64,000 nucleotides of DNA from the NCBI RefSeq assembly GCF_000002995.4, contig NW_025062478.1:5928001-5992000 (forward strand). The letters run 5' to 3'. Source of the DNA: Brugia malayi (taxonomy: Eukaryota; Nematoda; Chromadorea; Rhabditida; Onchocercidae). A model generated the notes under the pieces. The model was not told the DNA's origin and did not search any database. It saw nothing but the letters and a program-made list of their open reading frames with translations. Every line of letters begins with the position of its first letter. Position 1 is the stretch's first letter. The translations under genes were made by a program, and so were the position numbers. Positions 23,950 through 36,364 of the stretch are shown piece after piece.

Positions 23950-25189
23950 AATTCTCACATTTCCTGCAATAGTTGAAATTTATCAATAATAACAAAATGA
24001 ATGTTGAAATTTAAGTCCAGATATTGATACACAATAACGTTTCATTCGAAATTTGATTTAAAAAATCAACAGACGCTCATTTTAAAATGTCTTTAATTAT
24101 ATGTATTTCTATGTTCTAAATACTGTTTCTATGTTCAAATTTTCAAGATTACAGGAATTTTTATTTACAATCAATAGTTTCATGTGGTTTGCAATATGAA
24201 ATTTTGTTGAAAAAACATCAACAAAAATATAGCAACAATGAGATAGAATTGATAGCGATAAGGTATGACTTATAATTAATTATTAAATGGCTAAACGTGA
24301 CAATGCTTCTAAAGAAATGATCACTTTGGCTGAAAAAAGAGGCTTAAACTTTTTCTGAAACTTAACGATTGTTTTGATTTACAACCTTTTTGAGACATTA
24401 AATTTTATTTCAAAGTGGTTTACACTCGTTCCATTTTATTTAATAAATATTTGATCCAATAATATGTTTCACCCTAAAAAAAATATTTCACGCACAAAAC
24501 ATACCACCATAAATGTTTTGTATTGAAATTGTATACCGAAATATAACTTCAGATAGCAATTAATTAAGCAATTTATTTTATCATAAACGGTAGAATACAA
24601 AAACTTTATTAGAATTCGTTGCTGTCCCTAACGTCTGACTCGCATAGACTTTAGGAATACATGTTGGGACTATCTGTGCAGTGCTGTCTGAATAGGACTG
24701 AATCAAATATGTAAATTATCCATAAACATAAACACTGAATGAACTTTTCGGTTGTTTCCAAAGGCTGTGGTATAATTTCGTGATGATATGGGGATGAAAA
24801 GTACAGATTGCCTATTACTCTAAAATTTATATGTGCAGCAGCTCCGTTTTCAAAAAAATCACAAAAAACCATTTTTTTTGGAAGTGATAAGCCGTCAAAA
24901 TGACCAGTTTAAAGGATGGTGGTAAATCTACTGATGATTTGTTATGCTTTTTGGATTTTCCAGTTTGATGTTTATGTACCCTTTGAATTTACAAGATGTC
25001 ATTTTAAGACACAATATATGATACGCTTGGATGTGATATAAGTAACTGCTTAAGTTGATGCAGAGATACCACTGTTTGGATCATATGAGAGAAAATATGT
25101 ACTTTGAAGTACTTGAAGTCAAATCCACTTGTGCCATTGGTCGGTCAGATGTCGCATAATGGTTTGTCACAGCTATTTCTATATATATG

Positions 25190-25206
25190 AAAAAAAAAAA
25201 AAAAAA
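25190..25206. repeat. Poly-A tract, 17 nt
   Basis: An uninterrupted run of A following a short TA repeat. Simple sequence only. Confidence 0.85.
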
Positions 25207-28201
25207 TAATCTTTTCTATGAAACGAAATCAGCAACCTGGAAGATTTTGTAAGGGACGCTAAAATTACTGAAGAAAAATGTTGCAAAAACTAGCGAATAT
25301 CTTGGAATTGGCAGTGAGTGTCATTAGTAATAGCAATTGATTCTAAATTGTATGACGAAATTGGTATCGATATGACCTTTTTTCGAACATATGACAGAGT
25401 CAAAATTAGTATATTTGAGAGAAAATTGAAAGGGACCATACATAAGCGTAGAATAAGTGCATAAAATACAGTTAGTAATTAAAAAATCAAATACAATTTT
25501 AAGAGAAATGTTTAATAAAAGTGTGCTATTATAAGCAGACATTTAAATAGCTAAACTTTATCATATTATCAGGGAAATGATTCATCTAATCTCGAAGCGT
25601 TTGAGAGCCAAGGAACTAATCGATAATCAGTGCAAGCAACAATGTATCTTTTTGTGTATTAGACCTTTAAAATCTAGAAATTTTAAATTTAAAAAGTCCT
25701 TCTAAATTTTGTTTGGATGAAAATGATAAAATGGATAGCTAGAGATGTCCTAATTTACCTTTCTTTTACATATGAATGTGTAGTTTCTCTAGGCACATTT
25801 TGAAATAAATAGAAGTGCGTTAGAGGAATAAGTGTAAATATAACAAATGAAATAAAACAAATCAAAAACAATCCATGAAATTGAGAAGAATAAAGAAGCG
25901 TAACATGTGAGATTTGGAGAAGAAGAAGAGGATAGAAGGATGAGTGAATTCAAATAAATTTTGAAATCTCAGTTTAAAATTCAACTTATAGTAGCATCTT
26001 ATGATGTAACTTTCACAAATATCTAGCTGAAGTAATGGAAAGTTTGCAAACTTCCTTTCGCCAAAAAATTTTTAAAGAAGCATCCTTTATGACGGCGAAA
26101 CAGCTGTGTGAGACAAATTGGTGTTTGTGGGTATCTGTGTGGGTTTATTTTGGTACGTAGGCGGTCGAATATCAACATATGTTTGCAAATTAAAGCTACA
26201 TTAGCACTGTTGCTTGAAATGTTGAAATATTTCGCGGAATTTGCAAATTTGTAGAAGCTAGAAGTTCTCGTTTCACAACTAATCATCACTTCGCATCAAA
26301 TTATTCTTTTAACCCAAAGCTTAAGCTTGCCATTTTATGAAGAATAAGTGGAGTAAGAGTTGAGCAGAGAAAAGAGAAAAGAACGATTAAGGAATTAATT
26401 TAAAATAGTCTAAATGGTTTCAAATGCAAAATATAAAGAAAGTTATTTTGTGTTCTAAGATTATATCATATATAAAGGAAACCAACTTGAATAGAAAGCG
26501 CAAAGTAGTCAGAAATAAGACAGAAGCGCAGCATCCCTAAACAACATCAAATGTGAATTGTTAGAGAAGCAAAAGATGTCCTGATCAATTTGCATGTAGA
26601 AAAAGTGAATTCATGGATAAAAATAATATATTTAAACTTCACATCTTGTTTTTTTTTTTTATGGTCTTAAAATTTATAAGATGAAAGCACCGCCAATTTT
26701 TTAATTAAACTTCAAAGGTCGCTTTCATTAATGTTTGATTCATAGTTTTAATATACAGTCTAAATATAAGGGAATAGATGAAATTCGATAGGATTTTTCA
26801 AGAAATTTCGATTAAATTAAAATGATAATGGAGAAATACAAAATTATAAAGTTTTTTGAAATATTGTTAAGCTGACCATTGCTCCTGTACTGCATGATTT
26901 TTAGTTTCATACTAATTCACTTTCTACCAGCTTTTTGCTATTACTTATCTCTCAGAAAATGAATTAGGATGAAATGAAAATTATTACCGGAGTGATCAAA
27001 CAATTTGCGTAAAGAATTAGCGAATTTATGTAAACTGTTAAAGATGATATATCTTTGTAAAGTTAAGAAATTAACAAGATTACAATTAACATGCGGACTC
27101 AAAAGTTGTGTCCAAAAAGTAAGGTAGATAAGATATGCATAAAGGAAGATAAAATATTTAATGGTATAAGCAGATATTCATTAAAGTAAAATGTTTTGTA
27201 ATTCAGTAAAACTACAACAACCTATGATCGATATTAACAATGATTCAGTTTTACTTGTTAATGTGGAACTTCATTCATTTATTATCTACTTAGATTTCTT
27301 ACCTTCGTGGAAATATTACGTTGAATTTTTTTAAGGTTTTTGTTGAATAACTTTATTTAAGTCAAATAGTTCCTTTTTGCTCCTCTTTATCTGCAATAAT
27401 TAGCGAATTATCAAATCAAATGAATCAGACTGCTTCACAAAATCTTGTAGGAATCCTCACATGGAAGTACATAAAATTATATAGCGTTTGAAACAGCTGC
27501 AAACAAACCATTAGCTAATTTGTAAGAAACTATCCAAGCTAGTAACCAGCCAAATGTTTGAACAATCTGTTTACAACTGAACTGTTAAATCCAAAATCAA
27601 GATCTCTGAAATCAGAAATCGTCAGAGAATAAAACTGAGTTGCTCTCCTTCATCCCTTTCTCAATTCTTTTATGTCGTCAACATGCATTTTTACGGATTT
27701 TGCCCTCCATTTAGAATTACAATTTCATAACTCTTTTGTCCGATATTTCCCTATTAACTGATAATGAAAAGAAAGTGAAAATCATGATAAATTTCAAATG
27801 ATTTTAAATGGTACCAAATACGGCAAGTAAATAATAAATAGGAAAAACTGAAGCTTTTTTTGTTACCACAAAACAAAAATAAATTATAACTATGGTATAA
27901 AAATTTTAGAAGAAAAACATCCATAATTTAAAAAAATAGATAATCCAAATGGAACTGTTTATCGACTGCAAAGTATCAAAGTGTATTGAGTAATCAATCC
28001 TCTAGAACGTCAAAAAATTACAGATCTAAGAAATAAAATATATAAACACTTTAATGGTGATAAGTGATGGGGCAAGAAGTTTAATTTACAAATTCTTTTC
28101 AAATAAAACTGCTAAAATATTGACCTTAACTTTAAAAACTTACTTAGAAAACTTTTCAGCGAAAACTAAGTGGAGGAGAGGGCAGATGAAAGAATGATGC
28201 A

Positions 28202-28234
28202 GTAAATTATCTGCGCACGATGCAGATAATTTAC
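28202..28234. repeat. Perfect 13-bp inverted repeat, 7-nt loop
   Basis: The arm GTAAATTATCTGC (28202-28214) is the exact reverse complement of 28222-28234, with loop GCACGAT. It is intergenic and its function is unknown. Confidence 0.85.
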
Positions 28235-29695
28235 CCAAATCCTCGGGTTTCCCTTCCTCAATCGCTGAAGCATTCTAATGATCGACGGCACTCATCACAT
28301 TAGAAGCATTAACAATGGCACCTATAGCAATAGCAATGACAATTACAATTGAGCACAGATAAACTGTAATGATACCAGTTGTGCTGCTATGCTACCATCA
28401 CTTCTTTCATCTATTTTAATTCATTTTTGTTCCGTATGAGTCAATAGGACACACTACATTATATAATATTAAAAAAAAAATTCTTCTCAAACTGGATTTT
28501 CTGCTAAATTTAAAAACACAAAAAAAGAGTAAATAAATAAAGGAGAAAATAAGTTCCTCAATATAATTAATAAATTCCTCAATAATTTTATTGAAATAAA
28601 ATCAAAATTTTTTCTCCTTTTTGTGCCATACAAGACATTTTCATCAATCTTTTATTCACAAAAAGCTTGATGCATATTTTTCATCGATACGAGAAGAAAA
28701 AAACAAACTAACAGCTTTAATAAATGCAAAAAGGATCAGTACTAGATATAACTTTCAGATAAAATTAAAGATAATAAAGGAAGCAACTGAAGGATAACGG
28801 AATATATAAGACTCAAATGCAATTAAAAAGCCGTGATTTGCAGATTTAACTAAGAGAATGATGCAACTAATGGCTCATTTAACAGAAAACCACAAGTAAA
28901 AGCAAGTGATTCAAATGATTACAGCGTTCGCACTCACCAAATGATTATATTCCAATCTGTCCAGATTATCCAATGCAGTATTTCAAGAGAAAATATTACA
29001 GTAGTTTAATCTACTATTTATTATATATTCCTTCCTTGAGAAACCATCCCTTAACTATTCTTCAAATATGTTCATTGTGAAACATATATGTATATTTATT
29101 CCAAAAAACAAGTAAATTTTGAATACACAATCTCGGCCACTTAATTGTTGGGCAGTTTGCTTTGTAAAAAAATACATTAATATCCAACTTTCTCACATTA
29201 CTAAAATATCGAGCAAATCATGACTTCGGAAGTCAAAGAAACTGGTAAAGGGGAGAACTATAGCAAGAGGAATGCAAAGATCAATACAAATCTCCGCGGC
29301 TTCACAGTCTGTACACCAGTCGAAGAAATTCATAATCCAAAACAGCTTCTATTCTCGTGTAAAAAAAGACAATAAAGAAAAAAGAAACTAACAAATCTAC
29401 CCGTTACAACCAGTATTGAGCACAAATTACACTTCAAATAAGTTTTATTCTATTGAAGGCAACATAGTAAATTATAAGACGGAAGAAGCAAATGGAAAAG
29501 ACTTCGATTCTGACAAAAATTTTATGACTGTATAAGACTGTAGAAATTATAAACATCCCTAATCTATAAACAAGGCAATAATATTTCCACAGCAGCATCA
29601 ACAAAAGTGTCTACTGTACATTACATTAAGTAACCACATTTTAACTCTCAATAAATAAAACACACAGCCTGCTGATGAACTAAACAGTGTTACAA

Positions 29696-32600
29696 TCATG
29701 TTACATACAAGAAAACATTTAAATCATTTGAATCGCGGGCAATGAAGCCATTTTCGATCAACCACTCTATCTGAAAATGTCTTTTATAATCGACATGAAT
29801 CGTGGCAATCATCATACTTTTTAATTTTTTTATAAATGAAGATTGCTGCTACTGAATTGTAATAAGGGAATTCTAAGCAATCACCTGTTCTTTTATCATT
29901 TTTTTCGGCGGCAAAAACATATGCTTCAATAATTGAATCAATTCGGTTTGTAGTTGCGCACTTTGACAACGCTTACGAACTTTCATAACCTATTGGAAAA
30001 CATGACAACAATGACAACTTTCGTGACAATAAAATCAAATAAACACATTGGAGCTTCGTAAAAACTAAATCATATTAAAAAAATTGTACAGCAAAATATA
30101 CGCAAATACAACGAAGAGCCATCAACATAATATTTTATAAAACATTTTCAAACCTACTTTAACGATGGCTTCTTGCACACGTAAAATACGTAAGGCAATG
30201 ATGTCGTCATGCTCTTCTTGTACATTTGTTTTCATTGACAATTGCAAACGACCAATTAAATTGATTCGACCACGGTTCTGCTCCCTACCATTCTGCAAAT
30301 TACATTCTTTCATCTCTTCTTTTTTTTTCACAAAAATTATGTAAAATGAGGAATAAAATATTATAATATAAACAGAAATGTATGATAAAAACTAGGCATA
30401 TAGCTCATCATAATGGTGGAGGAAGTAGAGGAAGATAGAAGCGTCTGAATTGGTTATAAATATTGAGTAGTGAAATACAACAAACTATATAACATTGAAG
30501 TCCCAAATAATTTCGATGGAAGATGATAAATTTATAAAAAAATGGAAATGAATATAAAACTAACCCATTTCGATTTCGAATCAAGCGCGAAAGAATATTC
30601 AACCTCTATTGTTCCAACAATAAGAGACAAAGTAATTTTCACACCAATCATACCCAGAAGAATGAGCTTCTAGGTTTCTTCTCAAACACTTAACTACCAA
30701 TATATAATTGATACCTACTTTAATGACTGTAAATTGTTGGTTAATCCAAAATAATGTTGAATCATTAAAATCACGTGAGTTCAAAGTTGAGCAATTTGTA
30801 CAAAGCACTTGATGTCGCATTTTCGGGAAAGCCACAAGAGACTGCAAAGTACTTTCAAGTGAATTGATTCAGGATAAATCAATAACATTTGGTTCCAGTA
30901 ACAAGATTTCATATGTATTATGCATAAACGTAAATCACATTTTTTTCACGAAAGACTTACATATAATGTCCTCATAAGTTCCGGAGCAGACAGCTGAGTA
31001 GCAGTGCGCAGACATTCGAAAGAAAGCTGCTCATGAGGACGGTCATTCCAACAATACAGCACGGAAAGTTGCAAAGTAGTGACGTCCAAATCAAACTTTC
31101 CCATCTTATTCGTAAAAATTACCTTTAAAAAGTCGAAGTTGGTATTTTTAAAATGTATCATTAGTTATACTTGAAAACCCAAGAAACTAATAAATAAAAT
31201 ACCGTTCCATGTGACCAATGATGATGCCATTGCAATTTCCGTCCTGAATGTTGTTTGCGATAGAAATCCTCCACTTCAGGAATAAAATCTTCCAACTCAC
31301 GAGGCATCTGAACTTGCGTACGATCAGCTGCACCACGTGACCACGCGCCAGCATTCAAAATTTTAATTGAGATTGAATCTACATTTACAAATTTAAAAGC
31401 TTCTAAAATTAGAATTGATTGGAACGAACAATAAACTTGACTAATCGGTCAACTAGGTGAAGAACGATTTCTCAGAAATTTCAAACTTCATTCTACATTT
31501 CAACATACGCTGTTATATATTTCTGAACAGGGAGAGAATTTTTTTTATGCCTATCACAGCACGAATTGTGTTGTAGCTATCATTAAAAAACTAAATCTTA
31601 TATAAATCAAGTAAAATATATCGACAGTGAAAAACAATCAAAAATTAATACCCGCAATGCAATTGTTATTTGATGCAATCGAACTTTTGAAGATGCTATT
31701 CAAATCCTTATTCACTTCAATATCTTGTAGCATGCGGAATAATTTTGTTACAAAATCGGCCGGCATTCCAACTTCTCTCATTCTGTAGCAAGCATTTAGA
31801 TGTTATTCATCAATTTATTAATTTAACTAACACTATCAATCACTGCTCAGGAAAATAATTTTGCTTCTTTTTCATGTGTTAGACAACATTAATGATCATG
31901 CCTAATCAAAAAAATGACAAGTTTTAGAAGTAATGCACAGTGCACATAAAAATTAGATATTTGCGACTGAGATTTAAATAGCAGAACCTTGTAATCATCT
32001 GTTCCTCTTTTTCCTGATCCGCACTTAATTCAAGTATTAATCGCCGAGTAAGATGCGTTTTGTAAAATCGCATAAAAACATCCTTATTTTGCACATATTT
32101 CAATATTAACAGCTGGAAAGGGATTAATCAATTTACAGCAAACGAAAATAATTTGAGATTTTCCTCTTGGGAAAAAGTAACAAAGAAATAATACCACATC
32201 ATTTAATTTAGCATCAATTTCTTCAGAAGACAGACGTTTTGAAAGACTGGTTTTCCTCAAAATGAGATCTGTGAAATTCGCAAGTAATTCAGGGCATCTC
32301 GATTCTGCTTGTATCCGATCAGAACTAAAAAAAAATTACGAATAAATTTTCAGAATTCTTAAAAATTAAAAAGTGTAAAACTACTTCACAGATAATAACT
32401 GAAACAAAAGAAAAAATGACAGCAATGAAACAATAAATATTCAAATTCTTAGACTGGAATTGTATAATGAAAAAGCATGAAAGAGAGGGAACAAGTTGAC
32501 AATTCATAAAATTATTGGGTCTTCCAAAATTATTAGAGAATACTAAGATGATGCAAGTATGGTAGAAAAATCGAAATATTGAAATAGTTTCGATTTGCAA

Positions 32601-35600
32601 GCTTGAATAAATTGTTTAACATGTCTGCAAAGACGAAAATAACAAAAGTCTTCCATAAAAGGAGAAAAAACAGACCATTTTCCTTTAGAACTCGTAATTT
32701 CCATTTTAAAAATGCAAGTATCGTTCACAACATCCTGAAAAGCCTTATCTCGTGTCGTCAAAAAACGTGCATCGCCATAAAATGCGTCTGCAACAAAGAG
32801 GCTAAATTTCGAAAACATCGTTAACAACTGTTCCACATATTTTTCAGGATCCTGAAATAAAGGAAAGTTGTAAATTCTTGTAAATTTGAGAAAATACAAA
32901 ATTTCCCATGAATATATAATTTAAAATTATAATCCCTCAAAACTTTAATAACATAAAGAACGAATTATCAGAAAACAAACTGTAGTTATAGTGTTTGCAT
33001 TTGCTCTCATGTCGTTCAGAGCTTCAGTTCTGATAAATATATCCAGAAACTTCAGGACAGTGTCAATACCATCTGATGTTCGATTTATTAACCGATACAA
33101 TATTCTCAACTCTTGAAAGAAAATCCGTGGATCAATATCGAATAAATAAAGCATTTTAAAACAAGTTCGGATGTCCAAGTGTGAATTAAAAGATAGGTGG
33201 ACAGCAGTAAGCCAAGCAGATAAACTTAGAGATATCGAACAAAAAAAAAGAAAAAAATTCTCCAATGTCTAGTAAGAAATAAGATGAATGAAACTACATT
33301 CTGTAAACTATAATATTCCATCAAACTCGAATTAAGATCACTGTATGAATCGATTCGTACTAAAGACATAAAAACTTAAGAATAAAATTCATTCAACTTA
33401 ACAAAGGAAAGAATGAGGATTGCAAGCCTTCTTTACAGCATAACCTTAGATATCTCAATATAACAGTAAACCTTACTCTCAATTTGTCGTTCACTGATAA
33501 GCGTCGGACATTCAGCTAGAATTTGCTCTTGAAATTGAACAACAAGCACTTTAACGCATCGTTCTACCAACTAAGTAGCCAACATGATTCGAAAATGTTT
33601 AAAAGACAAGATTTTTGATTTTTTTGATAAAAAATCAAAAATAAAATTTATTCAATTAAACAAACAAAGAAAAGAATGAATAGCCGCATGCAGATCGCAA
33701 ACCTTCTTTACAGAATCTGCCGTGTTTTCCAAATAACGCCTTCCACGAGCTTCTTCTTCGACCAGTTTTGTATCAGCATACATCATATAACTTTGTACAC
33801 CTTCCGAAGCCAAAACCTTTACTGGTGAAAAGAGTTATCAATCCAGTCATTCCTTATTTCAGTTTTATTAATTTGTACTCTTTAAAAATAGCGAAATTCT
33901 AAAAAATGAAAAGATAATACCTGAGGAGCACGAAACTTATAAAATCTCTCTGTATCATCGACGTAAGCTCGTTCAAAATTATCCTTGTACACTGCCAGAC
34001 TATCTTCAGTACTAAGGTTCAATGATACTGAAATTGTATTCAACCTATAACATAATGCAATAATCATCGATAACTTATAGGTACAATTGCTTTGAAAGAG
34101 ATGACTACGAAAAATTATTTTCAAATAAAAAGAGATAAAATAGTATGATCACCGTATGATTGTCGAACACCAATAACGAGTTGAGGATCGAAAGCTTCAC
34201 CATTTCGTTCCAATTCCACTAGACGCATTGCCGCACTTTGCAGCTTATGCTTTATAGTCGCGAAAATCGTTTTACCCCAATCATTCAGCATAATATGAAA
34301 TAAAAAAATTAATGATATTCAAGTATCACAAGATTTGCTTTGTTACCGCGATATATAACTAAATGGAACAGATACAACAGGGAAGTTAAAGCTAACGTAT
34401 GTTTTATTTTAGCAAGTTGGAGCTTTTTGAATTCAACTTTCATGCATGTATGGCATTTTCAAATTATAACCATCTAACAAAAAAAGTGTCATCTACTTAC
34501 ATAGAAGATTATGAATTGAAAATAATGAAAATGATTGTTGAGCTAAAATGTTGAACAGTTAGTGGCCAGAATTTTAACTTTTTATTTTTGTCACTAACTA
34601 ATCCCAACAAGTCAGCAATCCAGTCATCCCTTATTAAAGTACTGTCATTTAAAAATAAAATTAATACTCCTTTTTGTTCTATACAGGAGATTTTGAAAAA
34701 ACCGCAAAAAGAAAAATACTAACTCCTCGCAAGATTTCTCGAGTTAATTAAAATCCATCAAAGATGAATAAGCAACTAAAGTTAATGTCAAATTTAGTTT
34801 AGATCACAGTAAGAGACCTAACTTCTACACAAGAAACTGACATACCGATGAAACCACAAAGTTGGCTTCTCTCATAGAATTTTCTGGTTTCAATATCAAA
34901 TTTTTTTGTTCGGAAATATAGGAAAAAGGCTTTGGAAGATACTTAGTTTGTGTGTAGAATTTTGCCCACTCTGAGATATAGATCCTTAAAATTGCATTTT
35001 CTTCTTCGTGTTGCATTATACGCTGCAAGAAAAATATTCACTGTTTCGCTCATTTACTGTTTATATTATAAAGAAGTTATTTAATTAATAGATATTATGT
35101 AAATTAAAATTTCGAGTAGTTTTCTTCCCAATTTTTATAATATGTGAATAGATCACTCTTTCAGCGGCGACGATATAACGATGTACTTCTGCTTCTAATT
35201 CTCTGCGAACCATATCACCGCCGTCTTCAATCCATGTACATATACGATAAACGATGGCGAATAATTCCTGCCACTGTACTTTACTTACACCCTGAATATG
35301 TAGACACTAATTGCATTAAAATGACACAGTGTTGATTGACTGAAGAGTGAGAAAGTGATCTGCTGAGAGCACATAGTTTATATATTATAGAGGCAAATAA
35401 TATATAAAAGACTAATATAACCATAATAACCATTCGGCTATTTCGGCTTGATTTTTATCATGGATTTTCATGAAACTGTTCTACAGGACTTTTTCATAGC
35501 ACAGTGCTTGGAATTAGCAGCTAGATGCAGCTAAATGCCATCAATAACCGAAAATCTGAGGAAACTGGTAAACAATAGTAAATTTTTTCATTTTTTGCCT

Positions 35601-36347
35601 TCGAAATCGGCACTTTCATTCAATAAGTCGTTAAGTTGAAGCTAACTGGTAGCTCAGATATTAATATTTTGAAATGAACATTCTGTCTAGTTGCATAATC
35701 ACGAATACACATGACAAAAACCTGACAAAAATTAAAGCTGATGTATCTATAAACTTTACTGCATCTATAAACTAGCTGCTGTATCTATAAACAGAACTTT
35801 ACTGATTTGAAGTTTTTGCTTCTCCAATGATATAAAAAAAGGTATGACAGAATGAAACTAATTCTCTATCAGTTACATTTGGGAAATCATACCCTTTGAT
35901 TCAGCAATGATATCACAGTACTCTTTGCTTCTGTCCATTCTTTATCAAAATCAACTGGATTAGCCGGACCCTAAGAAAATAGTTGCATTAAATTTTTACT
36001 GAAAGACACAAAACAAACCTTTTTTTCATAAAAAGGTGTTAGCAGCATAAATTAACTACAGTTTCGTCGTACAAGTGACTCAACAAGTATTTAACTACTG
36101 CTTATCTTGAAGGATGACCATTTTATTGTAATGAGCAGATCTTCAACCAAATATTAAATTGGTTCTTCAATCCAAATATTAAATTCTTCGTATTCATGAT
36201 TTACTGTGTTATGCATCTGTCCATTATTACTTTTGGAAGATATGTCTTGGAATAGAAAGTAGAAATATTAGTTAGCGTTTTATTCGAAACTTCTGGAATC
36301 CATATAGCGAAATTTTGAAGTAAAATTAGAAAACTTACTCGTAGCAT
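29696..36347 (-). CDS. cul-5: Cullin-5 scaffold of Elongin/SOCS-box ubiquitin ligases
   Basis: Scaffold joining Elongin B/C-SOCS-box receptors to an RBX/RNF7 RING subunit. Nineteen exons in transcript order: 36347-36339, 35970-35893, 35291-35157, 35022-34846, 34294-34153, 34027-33921, 33816-33703, 33570-33477, 33111-32981, 32851-32676, 32324-32195, 32112-31988, 31782-31652, 31378-31203, 31122-30961, 30841-30719, 30292-30158, 29989-29885, 29770-29696. This gives 774 aa (human CUL5 has 780). CUL5-type sequence runs throughout: cullin repeats (VQWQELF; EAFDPQLVIGVRQSY), DPEKYVEQLL, YVQNKDVFMRFYKTHLTRRL, the cullin-homology LNAGAWSR and SGRKLQWHHHWSHG, INLIGRLQLS, then the neddylation site in EAIVKVMKVRK (Lys about 718) and a winged-helix end IEWLIENGFIARDS. 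The first exon encodes only MLR. A TATAG 15 nt upstream of the ATG is a likely spliced-leader acceptor. One intron (34845-34295) ends in AT, not AG. Confidence 0.95.
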
Positions 36348-36361
36348 TTTTTTCGCAATCT

Positions 36362-36364
36362 CCT
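36362..36364 (-). promoter_or_regulatory. Candidate spliced-leader trans-splice acceptor of cul-5
   Basis: On the minus strand a TTAATATAG precedes a 15-nt leader (GAGATTGCGAAAAAA) and then the ATG of the three-codon first exon. Nematode genes are often trans-spliced this close to the start. The alternative is an ordinary 5'-UTR intron. Confidence 0.4.

Larger units (their letters stand above)
23950..29695. other. Intergenic region, 5.7 kb, no gene recognised
   Basis: Very AT-rich DNA between the 5' end of the phospholipase-B-like gene and the 3' end of cul-5. It holds an A tract at 25190-25206 and a hairpin at 28202-28234. The minus-strand open frames (24651-24872, 25324-25542, 26023-26289) have no recognisable domains and no matching exon partners. 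Confidence 0.5.

Noticed and set aside
26023..26289. 88-codon minus-strand frame in the gene-free 24-29.7 kb region
   Set aside because: No recognisable motif, signal peptide or splice partner; likely chance.
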